A stretch of 64,000 nt of DNA, from the NCBI GenBank assembly GCA_965214285.1, contig OZ243946.1:1984001-2048000 (forward strand). The letters are read 5' to 3'. Positions 45,252-54,623 of the stretch are shown piece after piece. This DNA is from G963422745 sp965214285 (lineage in GTDB: Bacteria; Actinomycetota; Acidimicrobiia; Acidimicrobiales; Aldehydirespiratoraceae). Below the pieces are notes generated by a model. The model was given only the letters and a program-made list of their open reading frames with translations, made no database searches and was not told the DNA's origin. How positions within the stretch are numbered: the stretch's first letter is position 1; the number at the start of each line of letters is the position of its first letter. The position numbers and the translations under genes were made by a program.

Positions 45252-46282
45252 CACGACTGCTGATCGCAGGGGCGATCTCGATGGTGGTCTCGCTGTTCGG
45301 CACCAAGCTGCTCATGGACACGCTCACCAGGCACCGCATCGGCCAGCCGATCCGCGACGACGGCCCCGACGGCCACAAGCTGAAGGCCGGCACCCCCACC
45401 ATGGGAGGCCTGGCCATCGTGGTCGGCGCAGTGGCCGGCTACGCCATCTCGCACGTCTTCGGCGGCATCTTCACCCGCACCGGCATCTTCGTGATGCTCG
45501 CCATCGTGGGCGCCGGTGCGGTGGGCCTGATGGACGATTGGATCAAGGTCGTCGCGGCGCGCAACCTGGGCCTGTCCAAGAAGGCCAAGATGCTCGGCCT
45601 GCTGGTCGTGGCCGTCGGCTTCGCCTTCTTGATGAGCGAGTTCACCCAGGTCGAGACCACGATCTCGTTCACCCGCTTCGACAGCCCCGGCTGGGAGCTC
45701 GGGCGCATCGCCTGGATGATCTGGGTGGTGGTGCTGATCGCCGCCACCACCAACGCCGTGAACCTCACCGACGGCCTCGACGGCCTCGCCGCAGGGGCAG
45801 GCGCCTTCGCCTTCGGCGCTTTCGTGCTGATCGGCTTCTGGCAGTTCCGCAACCCCGAGGCCTACGCCAACTCCCACGCCCTGGACCAGGCAGTCGTGGC
45901 CATCGCCATGGTCGGCGCAATCATCGGCTTCCTGTGGTGGAATGCCGCGCCCGCCCAGATCTTCATGGGCGACACCGGCTCGCTGGCCATCGGCAGCGGC
46001 CTGGCCGCGCTGGCGCTGGGCACCAACACCCATCTGCTGCTCCCGGTGATCGGCGGGCTGTTCGTGGCCGAGACCGCCTCGGTGATCGTGCAGGTGGTGG
46101 TCTTTAGGCGCTTCGGCGGCCGGCGCCTGTTCCGCATGGCGCCGGTGCACCATCATTTCGAGCTGGCCGGCTGGCCCGAGACCACTGTCATCATCCGCTT
46201 CTGGATCATGTCGGGCCTGTGCACCGCGATGGGCCTCGGCCTGTTCTACGCAGACGCCATCCGCGAAGGGATCACCCAGTGA
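45248..46282 (+). CDS. mraY: phospho-MurNAc-pentapeptide translocase
   Basis: 344 residues with about ten membrane segments. Conserved catalytic segments are GLMDDWIKVV (Asp pair), NAVNLTDGLDGLAAG, FMGDTGSLAIG and APVHHHFE-type VHHHFELAGWPE. It moves phospho-MurNAc-pentapeptide from UDP to undecaprenyl phosphate, making lipid I. Its substrate needs a prior MurF step that must come from elsewhere in the genome. Confidence 0.95.
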   Translation: MTRLLIAGAISMVVSLFGTKLLMDTLTRHRIGQPIRDDGPDGHKLKAGTPTMGGLAIVVGAVAGYAISHVFGGIFTRTGIFVMLAIVGAGAVGLMDDWIKVVAARNLGLSKKAKMLGLLVVAVGFAFLMSEFTQVETTISFTRFDSPGWELGRIAWMIWVVVLIAATTNAVNLTDGLDGLAAGAGAFAFGAFVLIGFWQFRNPEAYANSHALDQAVVAIAMVGAIIGFLWWNAAPAQIFMGDTGSLAIGSGLAALALGTNTHLLLPVIGGLFVAETASVIVQVVVFRRFGGRRLFRMAPVHHHFELAGWPETTVIIRFWIMSGLCTAMGLGLFYADAIREGITQ

Positions 46283-46298
46283 GGCGGCGCGCCCGGCG

Positions 46299-47735
46299 AT
46301 GAGCCTGGACGAGCTGCTTGCAGAGTCGGCGCCTGCGCTGCTGGTGGGCCTGGGCGCAGCCAACCGCGCCGTGGCCGCCGCCCTGGTCCGCCGCGGGCAT
46401 GCGGTCTCGGTGATCGACGACCGCGCCGACGACACGATCCGCGAGGCTGCCGAGTCGCTGGGAGCGGTCTTCGTCTCCGGCGCAGACAGCCCCGCGGACA
46501 CCGAGGCGCTGCTGGGCGGCGTCGGCTTCGTGGTGCCCACACCGGGCCTGCCCGAGACGCATCGGGCATTCGCGGCAGCGGACCGCCTGAGGGTGCCGGT
46601 CGTCTCCGAGCTGGACCTGGCGGCGCTCTGGGACCGCCGGCCGACGCTGGCAGTGACCGGCACCAACGGCAAGACCACCGTCGTGGAGCTGGCCGTGGCG
46701 GGCCTGCGCGCCGCCGGCCGGGCCACAGCCGCGGCCGGCAACACCGACACGCCGCTGGTCGCCGCCATCGACGACGTTGGCCCGGAGCTGTTCGTGGTGG
46801 AAGCGTCGTCGTTTCGCCTGGCCCGGGCTGCGCGCTTCGCGCCGCTGGTCGGCGCCTGGCTCAACTTCGCCCCCGACCATCTCGACGTGCACCGCGATCT
46901 CGCCTCCTACGAGGCCGCCAAGGCCCGGCTCTTCGAGCTCAGCCGGGTCGCCGTCGTCGCCAACGCCGCCGACCCGGTGACCATGGCCCACGCCGAGCGA
47001 GCCGCCCGCCGCGGCCTGCAGCTCGTCAGCTTCGGCAGCGGCGGCCAGTGGTTCGAGCGCGACGGCGAGCTCTGGGGACCCGACGGGCCTTTCGCGAGCA
47101 CCTCCGAGCTCTGGCGCAGCCTGCCCCACGACATCTCCGACACGCTCGCCGCGGCCGCCACGCTGGCCGTGCTCGGCGTGGAGCCCGAGGCGCTGGCGGT
47201 CGCCGCGGCCACCTTCTCGGGCCTGGCGCACCGGGTCAGCGAGGCGGGCGAGATCGACGGCGTCGCCTTCTACGACGACTCCAAGGCCACCACCCCGCAT
47301 GCCACCGTGGCGGCGCTGCAGGGCTTCGAGCGGGCCGTGCTCATAGCCGGGGGGCGCAACAAGGGAATCGACCTGTCGCAACTGCGCAGCGGGTCCGCAC
47401 GGATCAGCGCTGTGGTCGCCATCGGCGAGGCTGCGCCTGAGATCCGTGCGCTGTTCGAGCCGACGCATGTGGTGCGCGTCGCTGCCGACATGGCCGACGC
47501 GGTGCGCCAGGCCCACGCCCTGGCCGACGCCCGCACCCCGGTCCTGCTTTCGCCTGCGTGCGCGTCCTTCGACTGGTACTGCGGCTACGGCCAGCGCGGC
47601 GACGACTTCGTGCGCAGCGTGGCCGACCTTGCCGCCGACCTTGCCGCCGACCCTCCCGCCGATCCTGCAGCCGGGCAGTCAGCCGAAGTCGCAGCCGAGC
47701 CTGGGGCCGAGCGTGGCGCGAAAGGCGCCCGGTGA
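46299..47735 (+). CDS. murD: UDP-MurNAc-L-alanine--D-glutamate ligase
   Basis: 478 residues. The first domain binds UDP-MurNAc-Ala, the P-loop VTGTNGKTTVVEL binds ATP, and the C-terminal domain has YDDSKATTPHAT and LIAGGRNKGID. It adds D-glutamate as the second stem residue. The last ~40 residues are an added Ala/Asp/Pro tail with a short repeat (ADLAADPPADPAA-like) beyond the normal end. It overlaps ftsW as GTGA. Confidence 0.92.
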   Translation: MSLDELLAESAPALLVGLGAANRAVAAALVRRGHAVSVIDDRADDTIREAAESLGAVFVSGADSPADTEALLGGVGFVVPTPGLPETHRAFAAADRLRVPVVSELDLAALWDRRPTLAVTGTNGKTTVVELAVAGLRAAGRATAAAGNTDTPLVAAIDDVGPELFVVEASSFRLARAARFAPLVGAWLNFAPDHLDVHRDLASYEAAKARLFELSRVAVVANAADPVTMAHAERAARRGLQLVSFGSGGQWFERDGELWGPDGPFASTSELWRSLPHDISDTLAAAATLAVLGVEPEALAVAAATFSGLAHRVSEAGEIDGVAFYDDSKATTPHATVAALQGFERAVLIAGGRNKGIDLSQLRSGSARISAVVAIGEAAPEIRALFEPTHVVRVAADMADAVRQAHALADARTPVLLSPACASFDWYCGYGQRGDDFVRSVADLAADLAADPPADPAAGQSAEVAAEPGAERGAKGAR

Positions 47736-48949
47736 GCGCCGGCACGCGCCCCGCCACGCGGCGCCTGCAGCCCGCGGCCCGCCGCCCGCCCCCACGGCGT
47801 GCGCTGCCCGCCGCCCGCAGGCGCCCGGCCGGACACCACAGAGGGCTCCTGGCAGCACTGCTGGCGCTGGTCCTCGGCCTGCTGTCCCTCGGCGTGGTCA
47901 TGGTGCTCTCGGCGTCTGCCTCGCTGAGCATCACCACCTTCGACAGCGCCTGGAGCCTGTTCCGCGGCCAGCTGATCTGGGCTGCGGTCGGCTGCCTGGC
48001 GATGCTGCTGGCCATGTTCTGCGACTACCGGCTGCTGCGCCCGCTGGCGGTGCCGCTGACAGTCCTGGCAGCGTTGTTGATGCTGGCGGTGCAGGTCACC
48101 GGCTACGGGCTCTCCTTCAACGGAGCGACTCGCTGGCTGGCCGTCGGGCCGCTGTCGCTGCAGCCTTCCGAGCTCGCCAAAATCGCCCTGGTGCTCTTCG
48201 TCGCCGACCTGCTGTCGCGGCCCGAGCGCAGCATCGCGGATCACCGGGCCACGATTCGCCCTGTGCTGGTGGTCAGCGCCTTCTTCCTGGGTCTGCTGAT
48301 CCTGCAGCCGCACCTGGGTGCGATCCTGGTGACTGGGGCGCTGGTCACCGTGATGATGTTCATGGCGGGCGCCTCGCTCGTTCAGCTGACCCTGATCGTC
48401 TCGGGGGGCCTGATGCTGACAGGGTTCATGGTGCTCAACGCCGGCTGGCGACGGGCACGCCTGCTGGCCTTCCTCGATCCCTGGTCCGACCCGACCGCCA
48501 GCGGCTACCAGCAGATCCAGTCGCTGCACGCCATCACCGTGGGCGGGATCGACGGCGTGGGCCTCGGCGACAGCCGGGCCAAGTGGGGATTTCTGCCCTA
48601 CGCGCACTCCGACTTCATCTTCGCCATCATCGGCGAGGAGCTCGGCTTCATCGGCTCGCTGATCGTGGTGCTCGCCTACGGGGTGATCGCGGTCCTGGGC
48701 CTGATGGCAGCGCTGCGCGCCCCGGACCGCTTCGGCATGCTGATCGCCATCGGGATCACCACCTGGATCACCGTCCAGGCCCTGATCAACCTCGGCGGCG
48801 TGCTCGCCCTGATGCCCGTGACCGGGGTGACCCTGCCGTTCCTGTCCTTCGGCGGCTCGTCGCTGGTGGTCACCCTCGCTGCCGCCGGGGTGCTGCTCAA
48901 CGTCGTCAGACAGGGCGTGCCCCCGCCGAGCATCGCGCAGCGCCGATGA
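47732..48949 (+). CDS. ftsW: septal peptidoglycan polymerase FtsW (SEDS family)
   Basis: 405 residues. A ~40-residue Arg/Pro/Ala cytoplasmic N-terminus leads into ten membrane segments. Typical SEDS regions are GATRWLAVGPLSLQPSELAK, LQPHLGAILV, GYQQIQSLHAITVGGIDGVGLG and the C-terminal LPFLSFGGSSLVV. It polymerises glycan strands at the septum with FtsI. It is joined by overlapping codons to murD and murG. Confidence 0.92.
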   Translation: MSAGTRPATRRLQPAARRPPPRRALPAARRRPAGHHRGLLAALLALVLGLLSLGVVMVLSASASLSITTFDSAWSLFRGQLIWAAVGCLAMLLAMFCDYRLLRPLAVPLTVLAALLMLAVQVTGYGLSFNGATRWLAVGPLSLQPSELAKIALVLFVADLLSRPERSIADHRATIRPVLVVSAFFLGLLILQPHLGAILVTGALVTVMMFMAGASLVQLTLIVSGGLMLTGFMVLNAGWRRARLLAFLDPWSDPTASGYQQIQSLHAITVGGIDGVGLGDSRAKWGFLPYAHSDFIFAIIGEELGFIGSLIVVLAYGVIAVLGLMAALRAPDRFGMLIAIGITTWITVQALINLGGVLALMPVTGVTLPFLSFGGSSLVVTLAAAGVLLNVVRQGVPPPSIAQRR

Positions 48950-50145
48950 AGCCGCGTCCCAGTCGCTGTTGGGTGCTGATCGCAGGCGGCGGTACCGCCG
49001 GGCACGTCAACCCCGGCCTGGCGGTCGCAGCCGAGGTCGTCTCGCGCGGCGCGGCGGCCGACCGGCTCCACTGGGCGGGCAGCCGCCGCGGCATCGAGAC
49101 CCGCCTGGTGCCCGAGGCCGGCCTGGCGCTGACCGTGCTGCCGGGCAGGGGCATCCGCCGCAGTCTCACGCCCGCCAACATCGCCGCCGCCACAGGCATC
49201 GCCGCGGCCTTCGCTGTGGCCCTGAGGCTGCTGCGCCGCCTGCGGCCTGCCGTGGTGCTGGGGCTCGGCGGCTACGCATCGGTTCCCTGCGTGGCAGCCG
49301 CCCGGGTGCTGCGCATCCCGGTGGTGGTGCTCGAGGAGAACGCCGTGCCGGGCCTCGCCAATCGCCTGGCCGGGCGCTTCGCCGCCGCCTCGGCTGTGGC
49401 CTTCGCAGACACCGCGCTGCCGCGTGCTGTCTGGACCGGCAACCCGGTGCGCCCCGAGATGCTCGCAGAACGCGCCCCGGCCAAACCGGATCCCGAGCGC
49501 GCCGTGCTGGCGGTCTTCGGAGGGTCGCTGGGTGCCCGGCGCATCAACGAGGCCCTCTTCGCCGCCCTGCCCGCCTGGCGGAGTCGCCGCGACCTCGCAG
49601 TGCGACATGTCTGCGGCGCCCGCGACTACCCCGACCTGGCCCAGCGCGTGCCCGTCAGCGAAGACGACGAGCTGCGCTTCGAGCTCGTGGAGTACGAAGA
49701 CGACATGGCAGGCGTGTACGCAGCGGCGGACCTGGTGCTGTGCCGTGCCGGGGCGGCGTCGGTCGCCGAGCTGGCGGTCTCGGGGGTTCCCTCGGTGCTG
49801 GTGCCGCTGCCGGGATCGCCCGGCGACCACCAGGGCGCCAACGCCCGGGCCATGGCCGCAGCAGGCGCGGCGGTGATCGTCGACGACGCCGAGCTGGACC
49901 CGCAGCGCCTGATCGCCGAAGTCGACGCCCTGCTCGGCGACCCGCAGCGCCTCGCCGCCATGGGAAGCGCCGCCACGAGCCTGGCCCGTCCCGACGCCGC
50001 CGCGGTGGTGGTGGACCTCATGTGCCGACACGCCGACCGCCCGCTGCCCACCGAGCACGAGCCTGGCGAGCCTCAGGCTGCCGCCGACGCCAGCGCCGAC
50101 ATCAGCGCCGAGGCCAGAGCCTCAGAGCACCAGCATGGAAGCTGA
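48946..50145 (+). CDS. murG: UDP-GlcNAc--lipid I N-acetylglucosaminyltransferase
   Basis: 399 residues. GGGTAGHVNPGLAVA and GGYASVPC lie in the N-domain, VLEENAVPGLANR follows, and the donor site has FGGSLGARRINE, CRAGAASVAELA and PLPGSPGDHQGANA. It converts lipid I to lipid II at the inner membrane face. The final ~40 residues are an Ala/Glu/His-rich extension beyond the usual end. It overlaps murC by 11 bases. Confidence 0.93.
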   Translation: MKPRPSRCWVLIAGGGTAGHVNPGLAVAAEVVSRGAAADRLHWAGSRRGIETRLVPEAGLALTVLPGRGIRRSLTPANIAAATGIAAAFAVALRLLRRLRPAVVLGLGGYASVPCVAAARVLRIPVVVLEENAVPGLANRLAGRFAAASAVAFADTALPRAVWTGNPVRPEMLAERAPAKPDPERAVLAVFGGSLGARRINEALFAALPAWRSRRDLAVRHVCGARDYPDLAQRVPVSEDDELRFELVEYEDDMAGVYAAADLVLCRAGAASVAELAVSGVPSVLVPLPGSPGDHQGANARAMAAAGAAVIVDDAELDPQRLIAEVDALLGDPQRLAAMGSAATSLARPDAAAVVVDLMCRHADRPLPTEHEPGEPQAAADASADISAEARASEHQHGS

Positions 50146-51526
50146 CACCGTCGACCTGAGCAAGCCCCGCCGGATCCACCTGGTGGGCGCAGGCGGCGCA
50201 GGCATGGGCGCCATCGCCGCGGTGCTGCACGCCATGGGCCACACCGTGACCGGCAGCGACCTCAAGGACGGTGCCGTCGCCCAGCGGCTGCGGGTGACGG
50301 GAGTTCCCGTGGAGATCGGCCACGACCCGGCGCACGGCGCGGACGCTGATCTGGTTGCCATCAGCAGCGCCGTGCCCGAGCGCAATCCCGAGGTGGTCGC
50401 CGCCCGCGAGCGGGGCATACCCGTCCTCTGGCGCCGCGACCTGCTGCCCGCCATCGCCGCGCAGCGCCGCACGATCGTGGTGGCCGGCACCCACGGCAAG
50501 ACCACCACCGCCTCGATGCTGGCCCTGGTGCTGGTAGAGGCAGAGCTGCGCCCGTCGTTCATCATCGGCGGCGACGTCAACGAGATCGGCTCCGGCGCGG
50601 TCTGGGACGACGGCGAGTGGTTCGTGATCGAAGGCGACGAGTCCGACCGCACCTTCCTGTCGCTCGCCGGCGAGATAGCGGTCATCACCAACGTCGAGCC
50701 CGACCACCTCGAGACCTACGGCAACGACCCCGCCGCGCTGCACGCGGCCTTCGCCGAGTTCGCAGCCACAGCCCCGCACTGCGTGTGCTGCGCCGACGAC
50801 GCCGGCGCGGCCCGCATCGCCGAGCAGGTCGGCGCCGTCACCTACGGCACCTCGCCGGGCGCCGAGTACCGCATGGTCGACGTCGACCGCGGGCAGGCCG
50901 GCATCGCATTCACGCTGCGCCGCGACGGCGACGACCTGACCCGCCTGGCGCTGCCCACCCCGGGGCTGCACAACGCCCGCAACGCCGCGGCGGCGATAGT
51001 CGCCGGGCTCGTGGCCGGCTCTCCCGCGGACGCCGCCCAGCGGGCGCTCGAGCGCTTCGGCGGGGTGGCCCGGCGCTTCGAGTTCCGCGGCGAGGTCGAC
51101 GGCGTCACCTTCGTCGACGACTACGCGCATCTGCCCAGCGAGGTCGAAGCCGCCCTCGGGGCTGCCCGCGACGGCGCCTGGGAGCGGGTCGTCTGCGTCT
51201 TCCAGCCGCACCGCTATTCGCGCACAGCCGCTTTGTGGCGCGACTTTGACCACTGCTTTGCCGCTGCCGACGAGCTGGTCGTGTCCGAGATCTACCCCGC
51301 GGGCGAGACCCCGCGGCCGGGAGTGTCGGGCAAGCTGATCGCCGACGCGGCAGCCGACGCCGATCCCTCGATGACAGTGACCTGGCTGCCTCGCCTGGAG
51401 CAGGTCGCAGACTGGCTCAGCGAAGAGCTGCGGCCCGGCGACCTCTGTCTCACCCTCGGCCCCGGCGACCTCACCGGGATAGTTGACCAGGTCATCGCCC
51501 GGCTCGCCGAGCGCAGCGGGCGATGA
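50135..51526 (+). CDS. murC: UDP-MurNAc--L-alanine ligase
   Basis: 463 residues. The N-terminal HLVGAGGAGMGAIAAVL, P-loop VAGTHGKTTTASM, EGDESDRTFL, and the C-terminal FQPHRYSR with YAHLPSEV are MurC-specific. It adds L-alanine to UDP-MurNAc, the first amino acid of the stem. A four-base overlap couples it to murB. Confidence 0.94.
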   Translation: MEADTVDLSKPRRIHLVGAGGAGMGAIAAVLHAMGHTVTGSDLKDGAVAQRLRVTGVPVEIGHDPAHGADADLVAISSAVPERNPEVVAARERGIPVLWRRDLLPAIAAQRRTIVVAGTHGKTTTASMLALVLVEAELRPSFIIGGDVNEIGSGAVWDDGEWFVIEGDESDRTFLSLAGEIAVITNVEPDHLETYGNDPAALHAAFAEFAATAPHCVCCADDAGAARIAEQVGAVTYGTSPGAEYRMVDVDRGQAGIAFTLRRDGDDLTRLALPTPGLHNARNAAAAIVAGLVAGSPADAAQRALERFGGVARRFEFRGEVDGVTFVDDYAHLPSEVEAALGAARDGAWERVVCVFQPHRYSRTAALWRDFDHCFAAADELVVSEIYPAGETPRPGVSGKLIADAAADADPSMTVTWLPRLEQVADWLSEELRPGDLCLTLGPGDLTGIVDQVIARLAERSGR

Positions 51527-52539
51527 CCGCCCGCGCCGCTGCCGTCGACCGGGTCGCCGACGAGCTGGCCGCCCGCCTGCCCGCAGGCCGAGTGCAGCGC
51601 GACGCGCCGCTCGGCGCCCTCACCACCTACCGGGTCGGCGGCACGGCCCGCGCCCTGGCGACCCCGCAGACACCGCAGGAGCTCGACGTCGTGGCCTCTG
51701 CTGCCGCGGGCAGCGGCATTGCCGTGCTGGTTGTCGGGCTGGGCAGCAACCTGCTGGTCGCCGACGAAGGCTTCGACGGGCTGGCCGTGATGCTGGGACG
51801 GGGATTTTGCGACATCGCCGTCGAGGGCGCCGAGGTACGCGCCGGCGGCGCCGCCAAGCTGCCCGTCGTGGCCCGCGCCAGCGTGCGTAACGGGCTGACC
51901 GGCTTCGAGTGGGCAGTCGGCGTGCCCGGCTCGGTCGGCGGTGCGGTGCGCATGAACGCAGGAGGCCATGGCGCCGAGATGGTCGACGTGCTGAGCAGCG
52001 CCGAGGTTCTGGACCTGGCCTCAGCCCGGCGCAGCCGCCGCCCGGTCGCAGAGCTCGGTCTCGGCTACCGGCGCTCGGCCCTGGGTCCTGCGGAGCTGGT
52101 GGTGTCCGCGGAGCTGACCTTGCGTCCCGGCGATGCCGAGGCCTCCGAGGCGCTGCTGGCGGAGATCGTGCAGTGGCGCCGCGACAACCAGCCCGGAGGC
52201 CAGAACGCGGGCTCGGTGTTCGCCAATCCCGACGGCGACAGCGCCGGGCGGCTCATCGAGTCGGCCGGGCTCAAGGGCCTGCGCGTCGGCACTGCGGAGA
52301 TATCGCCCAAGCACGCCAACTTCATCCAGGCCGACCCCGGCGGGCGGGCCGCGGACGTGGCCGCGCTGATGGCCGAGGTCAGACGCCGGGTCAGCGATGC
52401 CCACGGCGTGGAGCTGACCGCTGAGACGCACCTAGTCGGCTTCGGGCACGGCGTCAGCAGCCACCTCGGCGTCGGCAGCGACCTCGGCGGGGGCCTCGGC
52501 ACGCAGGGACGGCCTCCGAGCGAGGGAGCGCCGTCGTGA
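51523..52539 (+). CDS. murB: UDP-N-acetylenolpyruvoylglucosamine reductase
   Basis: 338 residues. The FAD domain shows TYRVGGTARALATP and VGLGSNLLVADEGFDG; the substrate domain shows GSVGGAVRMNAGGHG, QNAGSVFANPDGDSAGRLIE with the catalytic serine in GSVF, and ISPKHANFI. It reduces enolpyruvyl-UDP-GlcNAc to UDP-MurNAc with NADPH. About 35 polar residues extend the C-terminus. Its place between murC and ftsQ matches many DAP-type clusters. Confidence 0.92.
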   Translation: MTARAAAVDRVADELAARLPAGRVQRDAPLGALTTYRVGGTARALATPQTPQELDVVASAAAGSGIAVLVVGLGSNLLVADEGFDGLAVMLGRGFCDIAVEGAEVRAGGAAKLPVVARASVRNGLTGFEWAVGVPGSVGGAVRMNAGGHGAEMVDVLSSAEVLDLASARRSRRPVAELGLGYRRSALGPAELVVSAELTLRPGDAEASEALLAEIVQWRRDNQPGGQNAGSVFANPDGDSAGRLIESAGLKGLRVGTAEISPKHANFIQADPGGRAADVAALMAEVRRRVSDAHGVELTAETHLVGFGHGVSSHLGVGSDLGGGLGTQGRPPSEGAPS

Positions 52540-53336
52540 CCACCACCATGAGCCGCTCCGCTGTGGACCCCCGCCTGCGCCGGCGCAGGATCGAGGTGCA
52601 GCGCGCCCAGGGCCGCAGGAGGCTCAAATGGGCAGCCGCAGTCCTGGCCGTGGTGCTGGCAGGCGTCGGCGTCTACTCCCTCACCAAGTCCCGATTCCTG
52701 GATCTGGACGCGGTCGAGATCGGCGGCGTGTCGGTACAGCGCCAGGCCATGGTCGAAGGCGCCGTGACCGTCGAGCTGGGAACGCCGCTGGTCGACCTGG
52801 ACACCGCTCAGATCGCGGCCTCGGTGAGCGCCCTGCCCTGGGTTCACAGCGTCGAGGTCCGCCGCCGCTGGCCGTCGTCGCTGCACATCGATGTCACCGA
52901 GCGCACACCTGTGGCCGTGCTGCCCGACGGCAGGGGCGGGCTCGTGCTGGTCGACAGCGAGGGCATCGCCATGGCCACGGCGAGGTTCCAGACCGGCACC
53001 AGGCTGCCGTTGATCGATGTCGTCGCCACGGGCGTCCTCGGCGACGAGCAGACAGCGGTGCTGGGTGCCCTGGCCGTGGTGGACGCCATGCCGGCCGACC
53101 TCGCCCCGTGGGTCGATGCCGTCACCCTCTCAGCGGACCAGCGGCTCGGCATCGACCTCACGGGCTCGGCCCGCGCCGAGCTCGGCGACGCCTCCCACGC
53201 CGCCGACAAACTGGCCGCGCTTCGCTCCGTGCTCGCCTCGGTGGAGCTGCGCTGCATCGACGTGATCGACGTGCGGGTGGCCGACCTGGCGACTGTGAGA
53301 CGCGACCCGGTGTGCGTGCTGGACACGCTGCAGTGA
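52536..53336 (+). CDS. ftsQ: cell division protein FtsQ (POTRA domain)
   Basis: 266 residues. A basic N-terminus of about 28 residues is followed by one membrane segment (about 29-46). The POTRA domain begins at FLDLDAVEIGGVSV and holds LPWVHSVEVRRRWPSSLHIDVTER. It is the central extracytoplasmic scaffold of the divisome. It overlaps murB by 4 bases and is separated from ftsZ by 182 bases that contain an ftsZ promoter candidate. Confidence 0.88.
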   Translation: MTTTMSRSAVDPRLRRRRIEVQRAQGRRRLKWAAAVLAVVLAGVGVYSLTKSRFLDLDAVEIGGVSVQRQAMVEGAVTVELGTPLVDLDTAQIAASVSALPWVHSVEVRRRWPSSLHIDVTERTPVAVLPDGRGGLVLVDSEGIAMATARFQTGTRLPLIDVVATGVLGDEQTAVLGALAVVDAMPADLAPWVDAVTLSADQRLGIDLTGSARAELGDASHAADKLAALRSVLASVELRCIDVIDVRVADLATVRRDPVCVLDTLQ

Positions 53337-53434
53337 GCCGCGCAGCCTTGCCGTCGTCTGTGCCGCTGTCCGGGTGCCTGCGCGGCGCTGCTCACATGTC
53401 GCCTGCAATACCGACCTCAGGCGCGGCCAAAGGG

Positions 53435-53440
53435 TACGGT
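53435..53440 (+). promoter_or_regulatory. -10 element (TACGGT) for ftsZ
   Basis: TACGGT lies 78 bases before the ftsZ ATG in the only sizeable gap inside the cluster, allowing separate control of ftsZ dosage. No good -35 is visible. Confidence 0.35.
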
Positions 53441-53518
53441 TGTCGTCGTCGTGCTGTGGCGCACGCTGCCAGGACATCACACGATGCCTGTTGACCTTCC
53501 CAACGAGGATGCTCACCC

Positions 53519-54619
53519 ATGACTGAACCACAGAACTATCTCGCCATGATCAAGATCGTCGGCGTCGGCGGCGGCGGCGTCAACGCCGTCAACCGCATGA
53601 TCGACGCGGGCCTCAAGGGCGTCGAGTTCATCGCCGTCAACACCGACGCCCAGGCGCTGGTGCTGAGCGACGCCCACGAGAAGCTCGACATCGGCCAGGA
53701 TCTCACGAGGGGGCTGGGCGCAGGCTCGGACCCCGAGATCGGCCGCGAAGCAGCCGAGGCCCATGTCGACGAGATCCGCGAGATGCTCGCCAGCGCCGAC
53801 ATGGTGTTCATCGCCGCGGGCGAGGGCGGCGGCACCGGCACCGGGGCCGCGCCGGTGATCGCCGAGATCGCCAAGAGCCAGGGGGCGCTGACCATCGGCG
53901 TCGTCACCAGGCCTTTCGCCTTCGAGGGGCGGCGCCGGTCGGTGCAGGCCGAACAGGGCATCCACAAGCTCAAGGAGAAGGTCGACACCACGATCGTCAT
54001 CCCCAACGAGCGCCTGCTGGGGGTGGCCAACAGCGAGACATCGGTGATCAGCGCCTTCAAGATGGCCGACGAGATCCTCCTGCAGGGCGTGCAGGGCATA
54101 ACCGATCTGGTCACCACGCCGGGCCTGATCAACACCGACTTCGCCGATGTGCGCACCGTGATGTCCGACGCCGGCTCGGCCCTGATGGGCATCGGCACCG
54201 GACGCGGCGAGGGCCGGGCCCTGACCGCGGCTCGTGCCGCCATCTCCAGCCCGCTTCTGGAGGCCTCCATCGAGAACGCCCGCGGCGTGCTGCTCAACAT
54301 CTCCGGCGGTCCCGACCTGGGGCTGCTGGAGGTCAACGAAGCCGCCGAGATCATCCACGGGGTGGCTCACCAGGACGCCAACATCATCTTCGGCGCGGTG
54401 ATCGACAACAACATGGAGGACGACGTGCGGGTCACGGTCATCGCAGCGGGCTTCGACCGCTGGGACGACTCCGACGCAGCGCCCTCGGTCGGCTCGGTCC
54501 TGCAGTCCGAGTCCCAGGGCGCCGGGCTGACCGGCGAGGTGCCCATCGCCGACGTCTTCGCCACCGACGACGACCTGGATCTCGACGACGACTTCGACGT
54601 GCCGTCGTTCCTGAAATAG
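53519..54619 (+). CDS. ftsZ: cell division GTPase FtsZ
   Basis: 366 residues. IKIVGVGGGGVNAVNRM opens the GTPase domain, the tubulin signature GGGTGTG is at 103-109, and NTDFADVR is the T7 catalytic loop. After a short linker the C-terminal peptide DDDFDVPSFLK resembles the actinobacterial SepF-binding tail. It polymerises into the Z ring, and both SepF and DivIVA are encoded downstream, while FtsA is absent as expected for actinobacteria. Confidence 0.97.
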   Translation: MTEPQNYLAMIKIVGVGGGGVNAVNRMIDAGLKGVEFIAVNTDAQALVLSDAHEKLDIGQDLTRGLGAGSDPEIGREAAEAHVDEIREMLASADMVFIAAGEGGGTGTGAAPVIAEIAKSQGALTIGVVTRPFAFEGRRRSVQAEQGIHKLKEKVDTTIVIPNERLLGVANSETSVISAFKMADEILLQGVQGITDLVTTPGLINTDFADVRTVMSDAGSALMGIGTGRGEGRALTAARAAISSPLLEASIENARGVLLNISGGPDLGLLEVNEAAEIIHGVAHQDANIIFGAVIDNNMEDDVRVTVIAAGFDRWDDSDAAPSVGSVLQSESQGAGLTGEVPIADVFATDDDLDLDDDFDVPSFLK

Positions 54620-54623
54620 CGAA

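Noticed and set aside
44825..46864. Long open frame of ~679 codons on the minus strand
   Set aside because: It lies entirely opposite murE, mraY and murD, has no domain features, and is the Ser/Arg-rich antisense of a GC-rich gene. Other long minus or plus frames here (for example opposite the aminotransferase at 22483-24246 and the acyl-CoA ligase) are rejected for the same reason.
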